Source: an uncultured Aequorivita sp. (lineage in GTDB: Bacteria; Bacteroidota; Bacteroidia; Flavobacteriales; Flavobacteriaceae). Taken from it: 64,000 nt of DNA. Position numbers and translations under genes: made by a program. The notes below the pieces were generated by a model. The model did no database searches, was not told the origin of the DNA, and saw nothing but the letters and a program-made list of their open reading frames with translations. The stretch covers positions 1 to 64,000 of the forward strand of contig CAKZLK010000030.1 in the NCBI GenBank assembly GCA_937125455.1, in the 5' to 3' direction. The number at the start of each line of letters is the position of its first letter. The stretch's first letter is position 1. Positions 16,937 through 25,223 of this stretch are shown in pieces.

Positions 16937-18469
16937 ATGAAAAATATATTAAAATATACATTCGCGGTTATGGCCATTGGTCTTGTAAGTTGCGATCCAG
17001 AATTTGACAGCCCTGTAACCGATGAGGGGTTTTATACTAGTGGAACGGCAAACCTTTCAAAATATGTTGCTGTGGGAAACTCCTTAACCGCTGGTTATGC
17101 TGATGGTGCTTTATACATTACAGGACAGAAAAACAGTTATCCAAACATTATGGCGCAGCAGTTTGCTTTTGCTGGAGGTGGTGAATTCACCCAACCTTTA
17201 ATGAATGATAATCTTGGTGGCTTGTTGTTAAACGGAACCCCACTAACAGAAAACAGATTTGTATTGGCGGTAGACGCAAATGGAAATCCTGGGCCAGTTC
17301 GTTTGGCAGGAAATTCAACTACTGATATTACCAATCATCTTTCAGGAGCCTATAACAATATGGGTGTTCCGGGAGCAAAAAGTTTCCATTTGGTGGCTCC
17401 TGGATATGGAAATGTGGCTGGAGTGCCTGTGGGTGCGGCAAACCCTTACTTTGTGCGTTTTGCAAGTAGTGAAAGCGCAACCGTAATAGGTGATGCTGCG
17501 GCACAAAACCCTACTTTCTTTAGTCTTTGGATTGGTAATAACGATATCTTGAGCTATGCCACATCTGGCGGTGCAGGTGTTGACCAAACCGGAAATCTTG
17601 ATCCAACAACTTATGGTTCAAATGACATAACAGATCCAAATGTTTTTGGTTTGGTTTATAGCCAACAAGTTGATGCCTTAACTGCTGGCGGTGCTAAAGG
17701 TGTTTTAATTAATATTCCTGAAGTAACGTCCATTCCATATTTCACTACAGTACCTACCAATGCAATACCTTTGGATGCTGCTACCGCTGGTGCTTTGAAT
17801 GCTCAGTTTGCTGCATATAATACACAAATTCTTCCAGGACTTGTGGGAATTGGTTTTATAACAGCTGAAGAAGCTGCTTTGCGAACAATTAACTTTTCTG
17901 CTGGACAGAATTTCCCAATTATGACTGATGACGATCTTACCGATATTACTGCAGTTTTGCAGGGCCCTCCATTTAACTTGCCAGCTTCTTTAGCTACATT
18001 GTTGGGTCAACTGCGACAAGTGAAGTCTAACGACTTGATAGTTCTTACTGCTTCATCTGTATTGGGAACAACTCCAGACCCAAGCAATCCACAAGGAGTT
18101 ATTGGGGTTTCAATTCCGCTTAGTGATCAATATGTATTGGCTGCTTCAGAACAAGCGCGAGTAACTGCGGCAAGCACAGCATACAATGCTACAATTCAAG
18201 CCCTTGCCGGTGCTAAAGGGTTGGCTTATGTTGATGCAAAATCTGCTTTGGCAAGTGTAGCAAACGGAGGAATTCCTTATGATGGTGGTATTTTAACCTC
18301 TCAGTTTGTTACAGGTGGTGCTTTCTCTTTAGATGGTGTTCACCCTACGCCAAGAGGATATGCGTACACCGCAAACCTTATTATTAAAGCAATCAATGAT
18401 ACGTATGATGCAACCATCCCAATGGTGCACATAGGTAACTATGCAACTGTTACGCTTTCAAACAATTAA
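16937..18469 (+). CDS. SGNH/GDSL hydrolase-like lipoprotein
   Basis: 510 aa. The signal ends in a lipobox (GLVSC, Cys near 19). SGNH blocks: block I reads VAVGNSLTAGYADG, with the nucleophile Ser kept although the usual GDSL is GNSL; block III is LWIGNNDI; block V is DGVHPTPRGYAY, with the Asp and His of the triad. A large insertion sits between the blocks. It is probably a surface or periplasmic esterase/lipase acting with the FadL porin upstream. A terminator follows. Substrate unknown. Confidence 0.85.
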   Translation: MKNILKYTFAVMAIGLVSCDPEFDSPVTDEGFYTSGTANLSKYVAVGNSLTAGYADGALYITGQKNSYPNIMAQQFAFAGGGEFTQPLMNDNLGGLLLNGTPLTENRFVLAVDANGNPGPVRLAGNSTTDITNHLSGAYNNMGVPGAKSFHLVAPGYGNVAGVPVGAANPYFVRFASSESATVIGDAAAQNPTFFSLWIGNNDILSYATSGGAGVDQTGNLDPTTYGSNDITDPNVFGLVYSQQVDALTAGGAKGVLINIPEVTSIPYFTTVPTNAIPLDAATAGALNAQFAAYNTQILPGLVGIGFITAEEAALRTINFSAGQNFPIMTDDDLTDITAVLQGPPFNLPASLATLLGQLRQVKSNDLIVLTASSVLGTTPDPSNPQGVIGVSIPLSDQYVLAASEQARVTAASTAYNATIQALAGAKGLAYVDAKSALASVANGGIPYDGGILTSQFVTGGAFSLDGVHPTPRGYAYTANLIIKAINDTYDATIPMVHIGNYATVTLSNN

Positions 18470-18488
18470 TATAAAAATTAAATTTGCT

Positions 18489-18520
18489 AAAAACCGCTCT
18501 CTTTTGAGGGCGGTTTTTTT
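18489..18520 (+). terminator. Intrinsic terminator after the FadL/SGNH pair
   Basis: Stem AAACCGCTCTC pairing with GAGGGCGGTTT (one G-T pair), followed by a run of T. Confidence 0.8.
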
Positions 18521-18550
18521 TATCTTTAAATTCAACTTAAACCTAAAAAA

Positions 18551-18895
18551 ATGAAATTAATAATTAAACTTTTGCTAACCGCCTTGGCAGTTGTTGTTTT
18601 AGCTAAAATCTTGCCTGGTGTTGCCGTTGACGGTTATGGATCGGCAATTATTGTGGCCATTGTCATTGCTTTGTTACGATTGCTGGTAAGACCCATATTA
18701 GTGATTTTAACCTTGCCAATTACCGTTGTTACTTTTGGACTTTTCCTTCTTATCATCAATGCAATCATCATCTTAATGGCAGATTATTTTGTAGCCGGTT
18801 TTGCAGTGGCTTCAATATGGTGGGCGCTTCTTTTCAGTTTGTTGCTTTCGCTATTTCAATCTATTCTTTTTTCGCTTTTGCAGGACGACAAATAA
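18551..18895 (+). CDS. Phage holin family-like (Mycobacterium Phage_holin_4_2) membrane protein
   Basis: 114 aa with four hydrophobic segments (about 4-22, 28-50, 55-78, 88-110) and the LRLLVRPILVILTLPITVVTFG pattern (given here only as a landmark around 42-63) typical of the YvlD/holin_4_2 family. Despite the family name it is a common chromosomal membrane protein, often linked to envelope stress, not evidence of a prophage. No lysis or phage genes are nearby. Confidence 0.75.
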   Translation: MKLIIKLLLTALAVVVLAKILPGVAVDGYGSAIIVAIVIALLRLLVRPILVILTLPITVVTFGLFLLIINAIIILMADYFVAGFAVASIWWALLFSLLLSLFQSILFSLLQDDK

Positions 18896-18924
18896 TTGGC
18901 TGAACAACAGTCTCTAAATGTTTG

Positions 18925-18952
18925 TTGAATTTTGCAAAAAGACGTACTTTTG
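18925..18952 (+). promoter_or_regulatory. Promoter for trigger factor
   Basis: TTG at 18925-18927, 17 bases, then TACTTTTG at 18945-18952: a good Bacteroidota housekeeping promoter ending 25 bases before the start codon. Confidence 0.75.
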
Positions 18953-18977
18953 CATCCCGAAATTCAGAAGAGAAAAA

Positions 18978-20297
18978 ATGAACATTACAAAAAAAGACAT
19001 CGATAAATTGAACGCTGTACTAACAGTGGAAATTTCAAAAGACGATTATTCCAGTAAAGTTGAAAAAGTGCTGAGCGATTATCGTAAAAACGCTAATATT
19101 CCCGGTTTTAGAAAAGGCCAAGTGCCAATGGGAATGGTGAAGAAACAGTACGGAAAAGCTGTTTTGGTTGAAGAGGTAAATAAAATTTTACAGGAAGCAC
19201 TTCACAAATTTCTTACCGAAGAAAAATTGGACATTCTTGGAAATCCACTCCCAAAGAATGAAGCAGATATAAACTGGGATGCCGACGATTATTTGTTTGA
19301 ATTTGAATTAGGACTTTCGCCAGAATTCAACGTTGATGTAAAAGGGAAAGAAGTTGTTCAATACAAAATCGTTGCAGACGATGAAATGCTGAACAACCAA
19401 GTAAAGACTATCCGTAAGCAATACGGAAAATTGATTTCGAAGAAAGAAGTTGATAAAGGTGATGAAATCACTGGAACATTTACTTCAACTGAAAAAGAAA
19501 TCGAGAAGAAAACCACACTTTCCACTGATGATATTACTGGAAAAAAACAACTTGAAAGCTTGGTCGGTTCAAAAGTTGGCGATACAGTTACTTTGAAAAC
19601 GAAAGGAATGTTCGCCGATGACCACGATAACCAAAAATTCTTGGGCGTTGAACACGACGATGCACACGGTTTGGACATTGAAGTTTCTTTTAAAATAGAA
19701 GAAGTGAACAAACGCGAAATGGCCGAATTGAACCAAGAGTTGTTCGATAAATTATTTGGCGAAGGCGTGGTTTCTTCCGAAGAAGAATTGAAAGCGAAAA
19801 TAAAAGAAGATGCCGAAGGACAATTTGCACAGCAAAGCGATCAAAAATTGCTGAACGATGTGGTTGATTCTTTATTGGAAAATACAAAATTCGATCTTCC
19901 CAAGGAATTTTTACAACGTTGGATTGCAATGTCCGGTGAAAAGAGACTTTCTGAAGAAGAAGCAAAAGAAGAATACGAAAGAAGCGAAAAAGGACTTCGT
20001 TACCAGTTGATTGAAGGAAAGCTTCGTGCAGAAAATAAGCTGCAGGTTACTTTTGATGAGTTGAAGGACTATTCAAAAAATATGATAAAAGCACAAATGG
20101 CGCAATTTGGGCAAACGGATCCTTCAGAAGAGGAATTGGAATCCATCGCAGCAAGAATTCTTTCAAATAAAGAAGAAGTTCAACGTTTGAGCGAACAAAT
20201 GAATTCGGCTAAATTGCTGAATTTCTTTAAGGAAAATGCAAAACTGAAGACTAAAGAGGTTTCTTACGATAAATTCATTAAGGAATCCTACGCATAA
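18978..20297 (+). CDS. tig: Trigger factor (ribosome-associated chaperone)
   Basis: 439 aa from the ATG at 18978; the frame is open 20 codons further upstream but that region holds the promoter. N-terminal ribosome-binding domain with the signature loop PGFRKGQVP (about 41-49), then a diverged FKBP-like prolyl isomerase domain and a long helical C-terminal chaperone region rich in Lys and Glu. It meets nascent chains at the exit tunnel. It precedes clpP and clpX, the classic tig-clpP-clpX order, but a terminator-like hairpin sits between tig and clpP here. Confidence 0.93.
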   Translation: MNITKKDIDKLNAVLTVEISKDDYSSKVEKVLSDYRKNANIPGFRKGQVPMGMVKKQYGKAVLVEEVNKILQEALHKFLTEEKLDILGNPLPKNEADINWDADDYLFEFELGLSPEFNVDVKGKEVVQYKIVADDEMLNNQVKTIRKQYGKLISKKEVDKGDEITGTFTSTEKEIEKKTTLSTDDITGKKQLESLVGSKVGDTVTLKTKGMFADDHDNQKFLGVEHDDAHGLDIEVSFKIEEVNKREMAELNQELFDKLFGEGVVSSEEELKAKIKEDAEGQFAQQSDQKLLNDVVDSLLENTKFDLPKEFLQRWIAMSGEKRLSEEEAKEEYERSEKGLRYQLIEGKLRAENKLQVTFDELKDYSKNMIKAQMAQFGQTDPSEEELESIAARILSNKEEVQRLSEQMNSAKLLNFFKENAKLKTKEVSYDKFIKESYA

Positions 20298-20321
20298 TTC
20301 AGCGAAGAAATAGTTATCTTT

Positions 20322-20354
20322 AGGCGTTGAATTATATAATTTAACGCCTTTTTG
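20322..20354 (+). terminator. Hairpin terminator between tig and clpP
   Basis: Arms AGGCGTT (20322-20328) and AACGCCT (20343-20349), with the AT-rich interior also self-complementary, followed by T residues. It likely limits read-through from tig into clpP. Confidence 0.65.
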
Positions 20355-20407
20355 ACTTAAACCTTTTCCTGTTCAGGAAAGTATATTTTTAAAACGAACA
20401 AAAATTT

Positions 20408-21082
20408 ATGAACTACAGTAAAGAATTTAGAAATTTTGCTATAAAAGATCAAGGAGTCAGTAATATGTACTACGATAAAATTATTAGTAGTATGTATCCA
20501 ACGAACTTGACACCAAATATTATTGAAGAGCGCCAAATGAACGCCGTGGCGATGGACGTTTTTTCAAGGTTGATGATGGACCGAATCATTTTCCTTGGAA
20601 CAGGAATTGACGACCAAGTGGCGAACATTGTTCAGGCACAATTATTGTTTTTGGCAAGTACGGATGCAACTCGGGATATTCAGATTTATATCAATTCTCC
20701 TGGCGGAAGCGTATACGCAGGCCTTGGGATTTACGATACTATGCAATTTATAAAACCAGACGTTGCAACTATTTGCACAGGAATGGCGGCCTCCATGGCA
20801 GCTGTGCTTTTGTGTGCTGGTGAAAAAGGAAAGCGTAGTGGTTTGACGCACTCTCGTGTTATGATTCACCAACCATTGGGTGGAGCACAAGGACAGGCGA
20901 GCGACATTGAAATTACCGCACGCGAAATCATTACACTTAAAGAAGAACTTTATAAAATAATTGCCAAGCATTCTGGCCAGACCTACGAAAAGGTTTATGA
21001 AGACAGTGATCGCGATTACTGGATGAAAGCAGACAAAGCGTTGAAATACGGAATGATCGATGAAATATTAACGCGAAGCTAA
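20408..21082 (+). CDS. clpP: ATP-dependent Clp protease proteolytic subunit
   Basis: 224 aa. The serine protease barrel subunit that works with ClpX/ClpA. Catalytic Ser near 129 in TGMAASMAAVLL and His154 in VMIHQPLGG are present, and the acidic member lies in the EDSDRDYWM segment. It has a roughly 35-residue N-terminal propeptide-like region ahead of the processive core, slightly longer than average but common in the family. clpX follows 27 bases later, so the two are co-transcribed. Confidence 0.96.
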   Translation: MNYSKEFRNFAIKDQGVSNMYYDKIISSMYPTNLTPNIIEERQMNAVAMDVFSRLMMDRIIFLGTGIDDQVANIVQAQLLFLASTDATRDIQIYINSPGGSVYAGLGIYDTMQFIKPDVATICTGMAASMAAVLLCAGEKGKRSGLTHSRVMIHQPLGGAQGQASDIEITAREIITLKEELYKIIAKHSGQTYEKVYEDSDRDYWMKADKALKYGMIDEILTRS

Positions 21083-21109
21083 AAAAATAGATTTTTGAAA
21101 AAAGATAAT

Positions 21110-22342
21110 ATGTCTAAAGAAGATTTAGAATGCTCTTTTTGTGGTCGAAAAAAGTCGGAGACCAACTTGCTTATTGCAGGATTGGATGCCCATATTTGCG
21201 ATCGCTGTATTGAGCAAGCGCATGGAATTGTAGTCGAGGAAGCTTTACATTCAGGCAATACAGAATTGTCTAAGGATTTAATGCTGAAAAAACCAAAACT
21301 TATAAAAGCCTTTTTGGACGAATATGTAATTGGACAGGAATTTACCAAAAAAGTTATGTCGGTTGCGGTTTACAATCATTATAAAAGATTGCTTCAGCCA
21401 AAAAGCGATGACGATATTGAAATACAAAAAAGTAACATCATCATCGTTGGTCAAACAGGAACTGGGAAAACATTGATTGCTAAAACCATCGCGCGAATGT
21501 TGAATGTTCCTCTAGCAATTGTTGATGCTACAGTTTTAACCGAAGCTGGATATGTAGGCGAAGACGTTGAAAGTATTTTAACACGTTTACTCCAAGCTGC
21601 AGATTACAACCTAGAAAAAGCCGAAAACGGAATCGTTTTTATTGACGAAATTGATAAAATTGCAAGAAAAAGCGATAACCCTTCAATCACCCGTGATGTG
21701 AGTGGCGAAGGTGTTCAGCAAGCATTATTGAAACTTTTGGAAGGCACAACGGTCAATGTTCCGCCAAAAGGAGGAAGAAAACATCCCGATCAAAAATTTA
21801 TTGAAGTGAATACTGAAAACATTCTCTTCATCGCTGGCGGCGCTTTTGATGGCATTGAACGCCATATTTCAAAACGATTGAATATGCAAGCGGTAGGTTT
21901 TACAGCTTCATTGAAGGAAAATCAATTGGAGAAAGACAATATGCTTCGCTATATTATTCCGAAGGATTTAAAAGATTTTGGTTTAATTCCCGAAATAATT
22001 GGTCGTCTTCCCGTGCTTACTTATATGAATCCATTGGACAAAGAAACACTTCGTGCAATACTTACAGAACCTAAAAATGCCATTATAAAACAGTACAAAA
22101 AACTGTTTGAAATGGATGGAATTGATTTTGTGATTACCGAAGAAGCATTGGATTTTATTGTAGGACAGGCTATTGATTACAAGCTAGGTGCACGTGGCTT
22201 ACGCTCTCTTTGCGAAGCCGTTTTGACCGATGCTATGTATGAAATGCCGGGTACCGATGAAAAGACTGTTCAGGTCACTAAGGAATACGCAGAAGAAAAA
22301 TTGAACAAATCGACACTTAAAAAGTTGAAGGCGGTTTCATAG
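21110..22342 (+). CDS. clpX: ATP-dependent Clp protease ATP-binding subunit ClpX
   Basis: 410 aa from the ATG at 21110; the frame is open five codons upstream from a TTG. N-terminal zinc-binding domain with Cys8, Cys11, Cys30 and Cys33; Walker A GQTGTGKT; Walker B VFIDEIDK; sensor and pore motifs typical of AAA+ unfoldases ([24 protein letters not shown]). It unfolds substrates and feeds them to ClpP, encoded directly upstream. Confidence 0.97.
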   Translation: MSKEDLECSFCGRKKSETNLLIAGLDAHICDRCIEQAHGIVVEEALHSGNTELSKDLMLKKPKLIKAFLDEYVIGQEFTKKVMSVAVYNHYKRLLQPKSDDDIEIQKSNIIIVGQTGTGKTLIAKTIARMLNVPLAIVDATVLTEAGYVGEDVESILTRLLQAADYNLEKAENGIVFIDEIDKIARKSDNPSITRDVSGEGVQQALLKLLEGTTVNVPPKGGRKHPDQKFIEVNTENILFIAGGAFDGIERHISKRLNMQAVGFTASLKENQLEKDNMLRYIIPKDLKDFGLIPEIIGRLPVLTYMNPLDKETLRAILTEPKNAIIKQYKKLFEMDGIDFVITEEALDFIVGQAIDYKLGARGLRSLCEAVLTDAMYEMPGTDEKTVQVTKEYAEEKLNKSTLKKLKAVS

Positions 22343-22367
22343 AAATTGAAATACCTTATATAAATAA

Positions 22368-22398
22368 AAAACCTCGGAAAGTTCCCGAGGTTTTTTTA
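22368..22398. terminator. Bidirectional terminator between clpX and a small lipoprotein gene
   Basis: Arms AACCTCGG (22371-22378) and CCGAGGTT (22386-22393), with an A run before and a T run after. It ends clpX on the plus strand and the small lipoprotein gene on the minus strand. Confidence 0.85.
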
Positions 22399-22416
22399 TA
22401 TCTGCTAATTAAATGC

Positions 22417-22602
22417 TTATGGTGTTGCGAGCAAAGTCTTATTTTTATTGTAAAGAATTTTGTTCTGCATTTGCTCCTTTTTACTTTTCAAATTATAGCC
22501 AGCTACTTCATTTTCTTTTTTGTTTGCAGATTGCGTAGTTGCGCAAGATGTAAACAGAACCGTAAACACTGAAAATAATACTATATAAAAAAACTGCTTC
22601 AT
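22417..22602 (-). CDS. Small lipoprotein of unknown function
   Basis: 61 aa. Hydrophobic signal followed by a lipobox (LFTSC, Cys at 20) and a short polar tail rich in Lys, Asn and Gln. The signal is convincing, the position between terminator and gap is clean, and the gene is likely real. I do not recognise the mature part. It may be an abundant small envelope lipoprotein. Confidence 0.6.
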   Translation of the reverse strand: MKQFFYIVLFSVFTVLFTSCATTQSANKKENEVAGYNLKSKKEQMQNKILYNKNKTLLATP

Positions 22603-22622
22603 TTTGAAATACTAATGATTTA

Positions 22623-22790
22623 ATGCATCAAAAGTACTGCGGAAGTAAAGCGCTCACAAAAGTTTTAGTTGAACTTACAGGTAAACTCGTTGAAATACAG
22701 TTATTGAAAAAAGCAGTCGATGAAGTGTTTAAAATGCCCGATTTACAGCACCTTACAAAAAGCTTTATCTTAAAAGTTCAGTTTAAATAG
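22623..22790 (+). CDS. Possible 55-residue small protein
   Basis: An ATG-started frame of 55 codons fills almost the whole gap between two minus-strand genes and ends 8 bases inside the 3' end of the GH3 gene. The translation has ordinary protein composition (KALTKVLVELTGKLVEIQL, then KKAVDEVFKMPD) with an amphipathic helix pattern, unlike random AT-rich DNA. There is no recognisable domain and no clear promoter. It may be a real small gene or a fragment of an old one. Confidence 0.3.
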   Translation: MHQKYCGSKALTKVLVELTGKLVEIQLLKKAVDEVFKMPDLQHLTKSFILKVQFK

Positions 22791-24303
22791 TGCTGTTTAA
22801 TCGTAAAAGTTCCTCTAAATAGTCTCTAGTATTTGAAAGTCTGGGAACTTTATGTTGCCCGCCAAGCTTATTTTTTTCCTTTAACCAATCATAAAAAAGA
22901 CGTTCTCTGGCGTGGTGAATTTTTGGAGCATTCAAGGTAGTATTATTAAAACGTTTGGCCTCATAATCACTGTTCACCTCCTGTAATGCGTTATCCAAAA
23001 GTTGTGTAAAAGAATTTAAATCTTCGGGTGGCGATTTAAATTCAATAATCCACTCGTGTGCTCCTTTTTCCTTTCCATTCATAAAAATGGGGGCTGCGGT
23101 GTAATCTACAATTTCGGCATTGGTAAGCTGTGAAACTTTTCGCAATGCGGTTTCGGCATTTTCAATAATTAATTCTTCGCCAAAAACATTGATGTGGTGC
23201 TTGGTTCTTCCTGTAACCTTAATTCTATAAGGGTCTGTTGAGGTAAAGCGAACTGTATCACCAATTTTATAGCGCCAAAGTCCAGCATTGGTGGTGATTA
23301 TAACAGCATAATTTTTATCTTCCTCAACTTCGCTCAATGGAATTACTTTTTCTTCTGGAGTGCCATAATTATCCATCGGAATAAATTCATAAAAGATACC
23401 GTAATCCAGCATTAACAACAGTTCCTTGTTTTCATTGCGGTCTTGGATAGCAAAAAAACCTTCCGAAGCATTATAGATTTCATAATACCTGAAATCACTT
23501 TTCGGCAACAATTTATTGTATTGATCAATGTACGGGTCAAAATTCACACCGCCGTGAAAATATACTTCCAGGTTTGGCCAGACTTCAAAAAGATTTCCTC
23601 TACCTGTAGTTTCCATCACGTTGTTAAGCAAAACAAGCATCCACGAAGGCACCCCGGCCAGACTAGTTACATTTTCTTTGATGGTTTCGTTCACGATTGC
23701 CTGCATCTTGGTCTCCCAATCGCCCATTAGCGAAACTTCATTGCTTGGAGTACTGCTGAATTCAGCCCAAAAGGGCATATTGTCTATTAAAATCGCAGAA
23801 AGATCCCCGAAAACGGTTCCATTTTCTTGGTACAATTGTTTGCTTCCGCCAAGCCGTAAACTTTTGCCCAGAAATAACTGTGCGCTTGGATTGTTATTAA
23901 GGTACATACATAGTAAATCCTTGCTGGCTGCGTAATGGCAGTCTTCCAATGAATCCATTGTTACTGGAATAAACTTACTTTTGGCATTGGTTGTACCACT
24001 GGATTTTGCAAACCATTTTATGGGTGTTGGCCAAAAAATATTTGTTTCTCCACGTCGTGCCCTTTCTATTCGCGTTTCATTTTCTTCATAAGTGGTTATA
24101 GGAATTCTTTCGGAAAATTCACGATAGGTCCTGATTGATGCAAAATCATATTCTTTTCCAATTTCTGTATTTTTTGCTTTTTGAAGCAAGTTGAAAAGTA
24201 GTTCTTCCTGAACCTCAATAGGGTATTTCAAAAAAAGGTCTATTTGATGGAACCGTTTCTTTAAAAACCAAGAAGCAATGGAATTTACAATGGGGATTGG
24301 CAT
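22783..24303 (-). CDS. GH3 family acyl-adenylate-type protein
   Basis: 506 aa. Matches the GH3 family, named from plant auxin-conjugating enzymes: N-terminal WFAKSSGTTNAKSKFIPV nucleotide-binding P-loop-like segment (about 99-116), YNASEGFFA (AMP-binding), and GLWRYKIGDTVRFTS with the family Trp-Arg-Tyr block, then a C-terminal lid domain. GH3 enzymes activate a carboxylate as an adenylate and join it to an amino acid. Flavobacteria carry such proteins universally, but their substrate is unknown. It is divergent from a DUF2797 gene with 124 bases between. Confidence 0.85.
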   Translation of the reverse strand: MPIPIVNSIASWFLKKRFHQIDLFLKYPIEVQEELLFNLLQKAKNTEIGKEYDFASIRTYREFSERIPITTYEENETRIERARRGETNIFWPTPIKWFAKSSGTTNAKSKFIPVTMDSLEDCHYAASKDLLCMYLNNNPSAQLFLGKSLRLGGSKQLYQENGTVFGDLSAILIDNMPFWAEFSSTPSNEVSLMGDWETKMQAIVNETIKENVTSLAGVPSWMLVLLNNVMETTGRGNLFEVWPNLEVYFHGGVNFDPYIDQYNKLLPKSDFRYYEIYNASEGFFAIQDRNENKELLLMLDYGIFYEFIPMDNYGTPEEKVIPLSEVEEDKNYAVIITTNAGLWRYKIGDTVRFTSTDPYRIKVTGRTKHHINVFGEELIIENAETALRKVSQLTNAEIVDYTAAPIFMNGKEKGAHEWIIEFKSPPEDLNSFTQLLDNALQEVNSDYEAKRFNNTTLNAPKIHHARERLFYDWLKEKNKLGGQHKVPRLSNTRDYLEELLRLNSTI

Positions 24304-24427
24304 GTTTTTCTGCTATCTTTATGCTATAAAAATAGCGATTTTATAATTACGATTTTCCCTTTTTTTGAAGTGATGTTTTTACTGCATTCCTTCAGAAAAA
24401 TATTTCGGCATAAATAATCATAAATAA

Positions 24428-25222
24428 ATGAATTACGAAGGAGTACTCACCAAAATGCAAACTGAAAACGGTTCGCCCATTCAATATTACTTAGTTTTTG
24501 AAAATGACTTTTTGAATGTAAACCAATTATTGGATAAAAAAATTGCTATCAATTTCCTGCATTATCAATGTTTAAACTGCGGACTTCAAAAAAAAATATA
24601 CCGTCAGGGTTTTTGTTATGATTGCTTTTATGAAATTCCCCAAGCTGCAGATTGGATCATTAATCCTGAACTTAGCAAGGCTCATTTAGGAATAGAGGAT
24701 CGTGATCTTGCTTATGAAGAAAAAGTGCAAATACAGCCACACGTGGTTTACCTAGCCAACAGCAGTAGCGTTAAAGTTGGCGTTACTCGGAAGAGTCAAA
24801 TACCCACCCGTTGGATTGATCAAGGTGCCCACGAAGCTATTGAGATAGTTGAGGTTCCCAATCGTTATTTGGCGGGAATTACGGAAGTTGCATTAAAGGA
24901 TTACGTGAGCGACAAAACAAATTGGCGCACCATGCTCAAAAACGAGATTAAAGATGAAAACTTGGTAGCATGGCGTGATAAATTAAAACAATATATACCC
25001 GATGAAGCCACTGAATATTATTTGGAAAATAATTCAGAAACCAATCTTCAGTTTCCAGTTTTAAAATATCCCGAAAAGCCAAAATCGCTAAACCTTGAAA
25101 AAAATCCTTTTTACGAAGGAATTCTAAAAGGAATAAAAGGGCAATACCTCATTTTTGAAGATGATACCGTATTCAATATTCGTGGAAATGAAGGGGCTGT
25201 TGTGTCTATAACTGTGAATTGA
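24428..25222 (+). CDS. DUF2797 domain-containing zinc-motif protein
   Basis: 264 aa. A four-cysteine cluster (CLNCG and FCYDCF, about 47-68) probably binds zinc. It is followed by the conserved block VYLANSSSVKVGVTRKSQIPTRW (landmark around 109-131), a GIY-YIG-like segment noted for DUF2797, and then IDQGAHEAIEIVEVPNR. Function is not established; the GIY-YIG resemblance might mean nucleic-acid binding or cleavage. It converges with the AsmA-like gene, one base apart. Confidence 0.75.
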   Translation: MNYEGVLTKMQTENGSPIQYYLVFENDFLNVNQLLDKKIAINFLHYQCLNCGLQKKIYRQGFCYDCFYEIPQAADWIINPELSKAHLGIEDRDLAYEEKVQIQPHVVYLANSSSVKVGVTRKSQIPTRWIDQGAHEAIEIVEVPNRYLAGITEVALKDYVSDKTNWRTMLKNEIKDENLVAWRDKLKQYIPDEATEYYLENNSETNLQFPVLKYPEKPKSLNLEKNPFYEGILKGIKGQYLIFEDDTVFNIRGNEGAVVSITVN

Positions 25223-25223
25223 A

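Noticed and set aside
17040-17100. GNSL in place of GDSL as a lost active site in the SGNH lipoprotein
   Set aside because: The nucleophile is the Ser, which is kept, and the Asp/His block is also present; the Asp-to-Asn change is tolerated in this branch.
18551-18895. Holin-like protein as a sign of a prophage
   Set aside because: The holin_4_2/YvlD family is a common chromosomal membrane protein and no phage genes are near.
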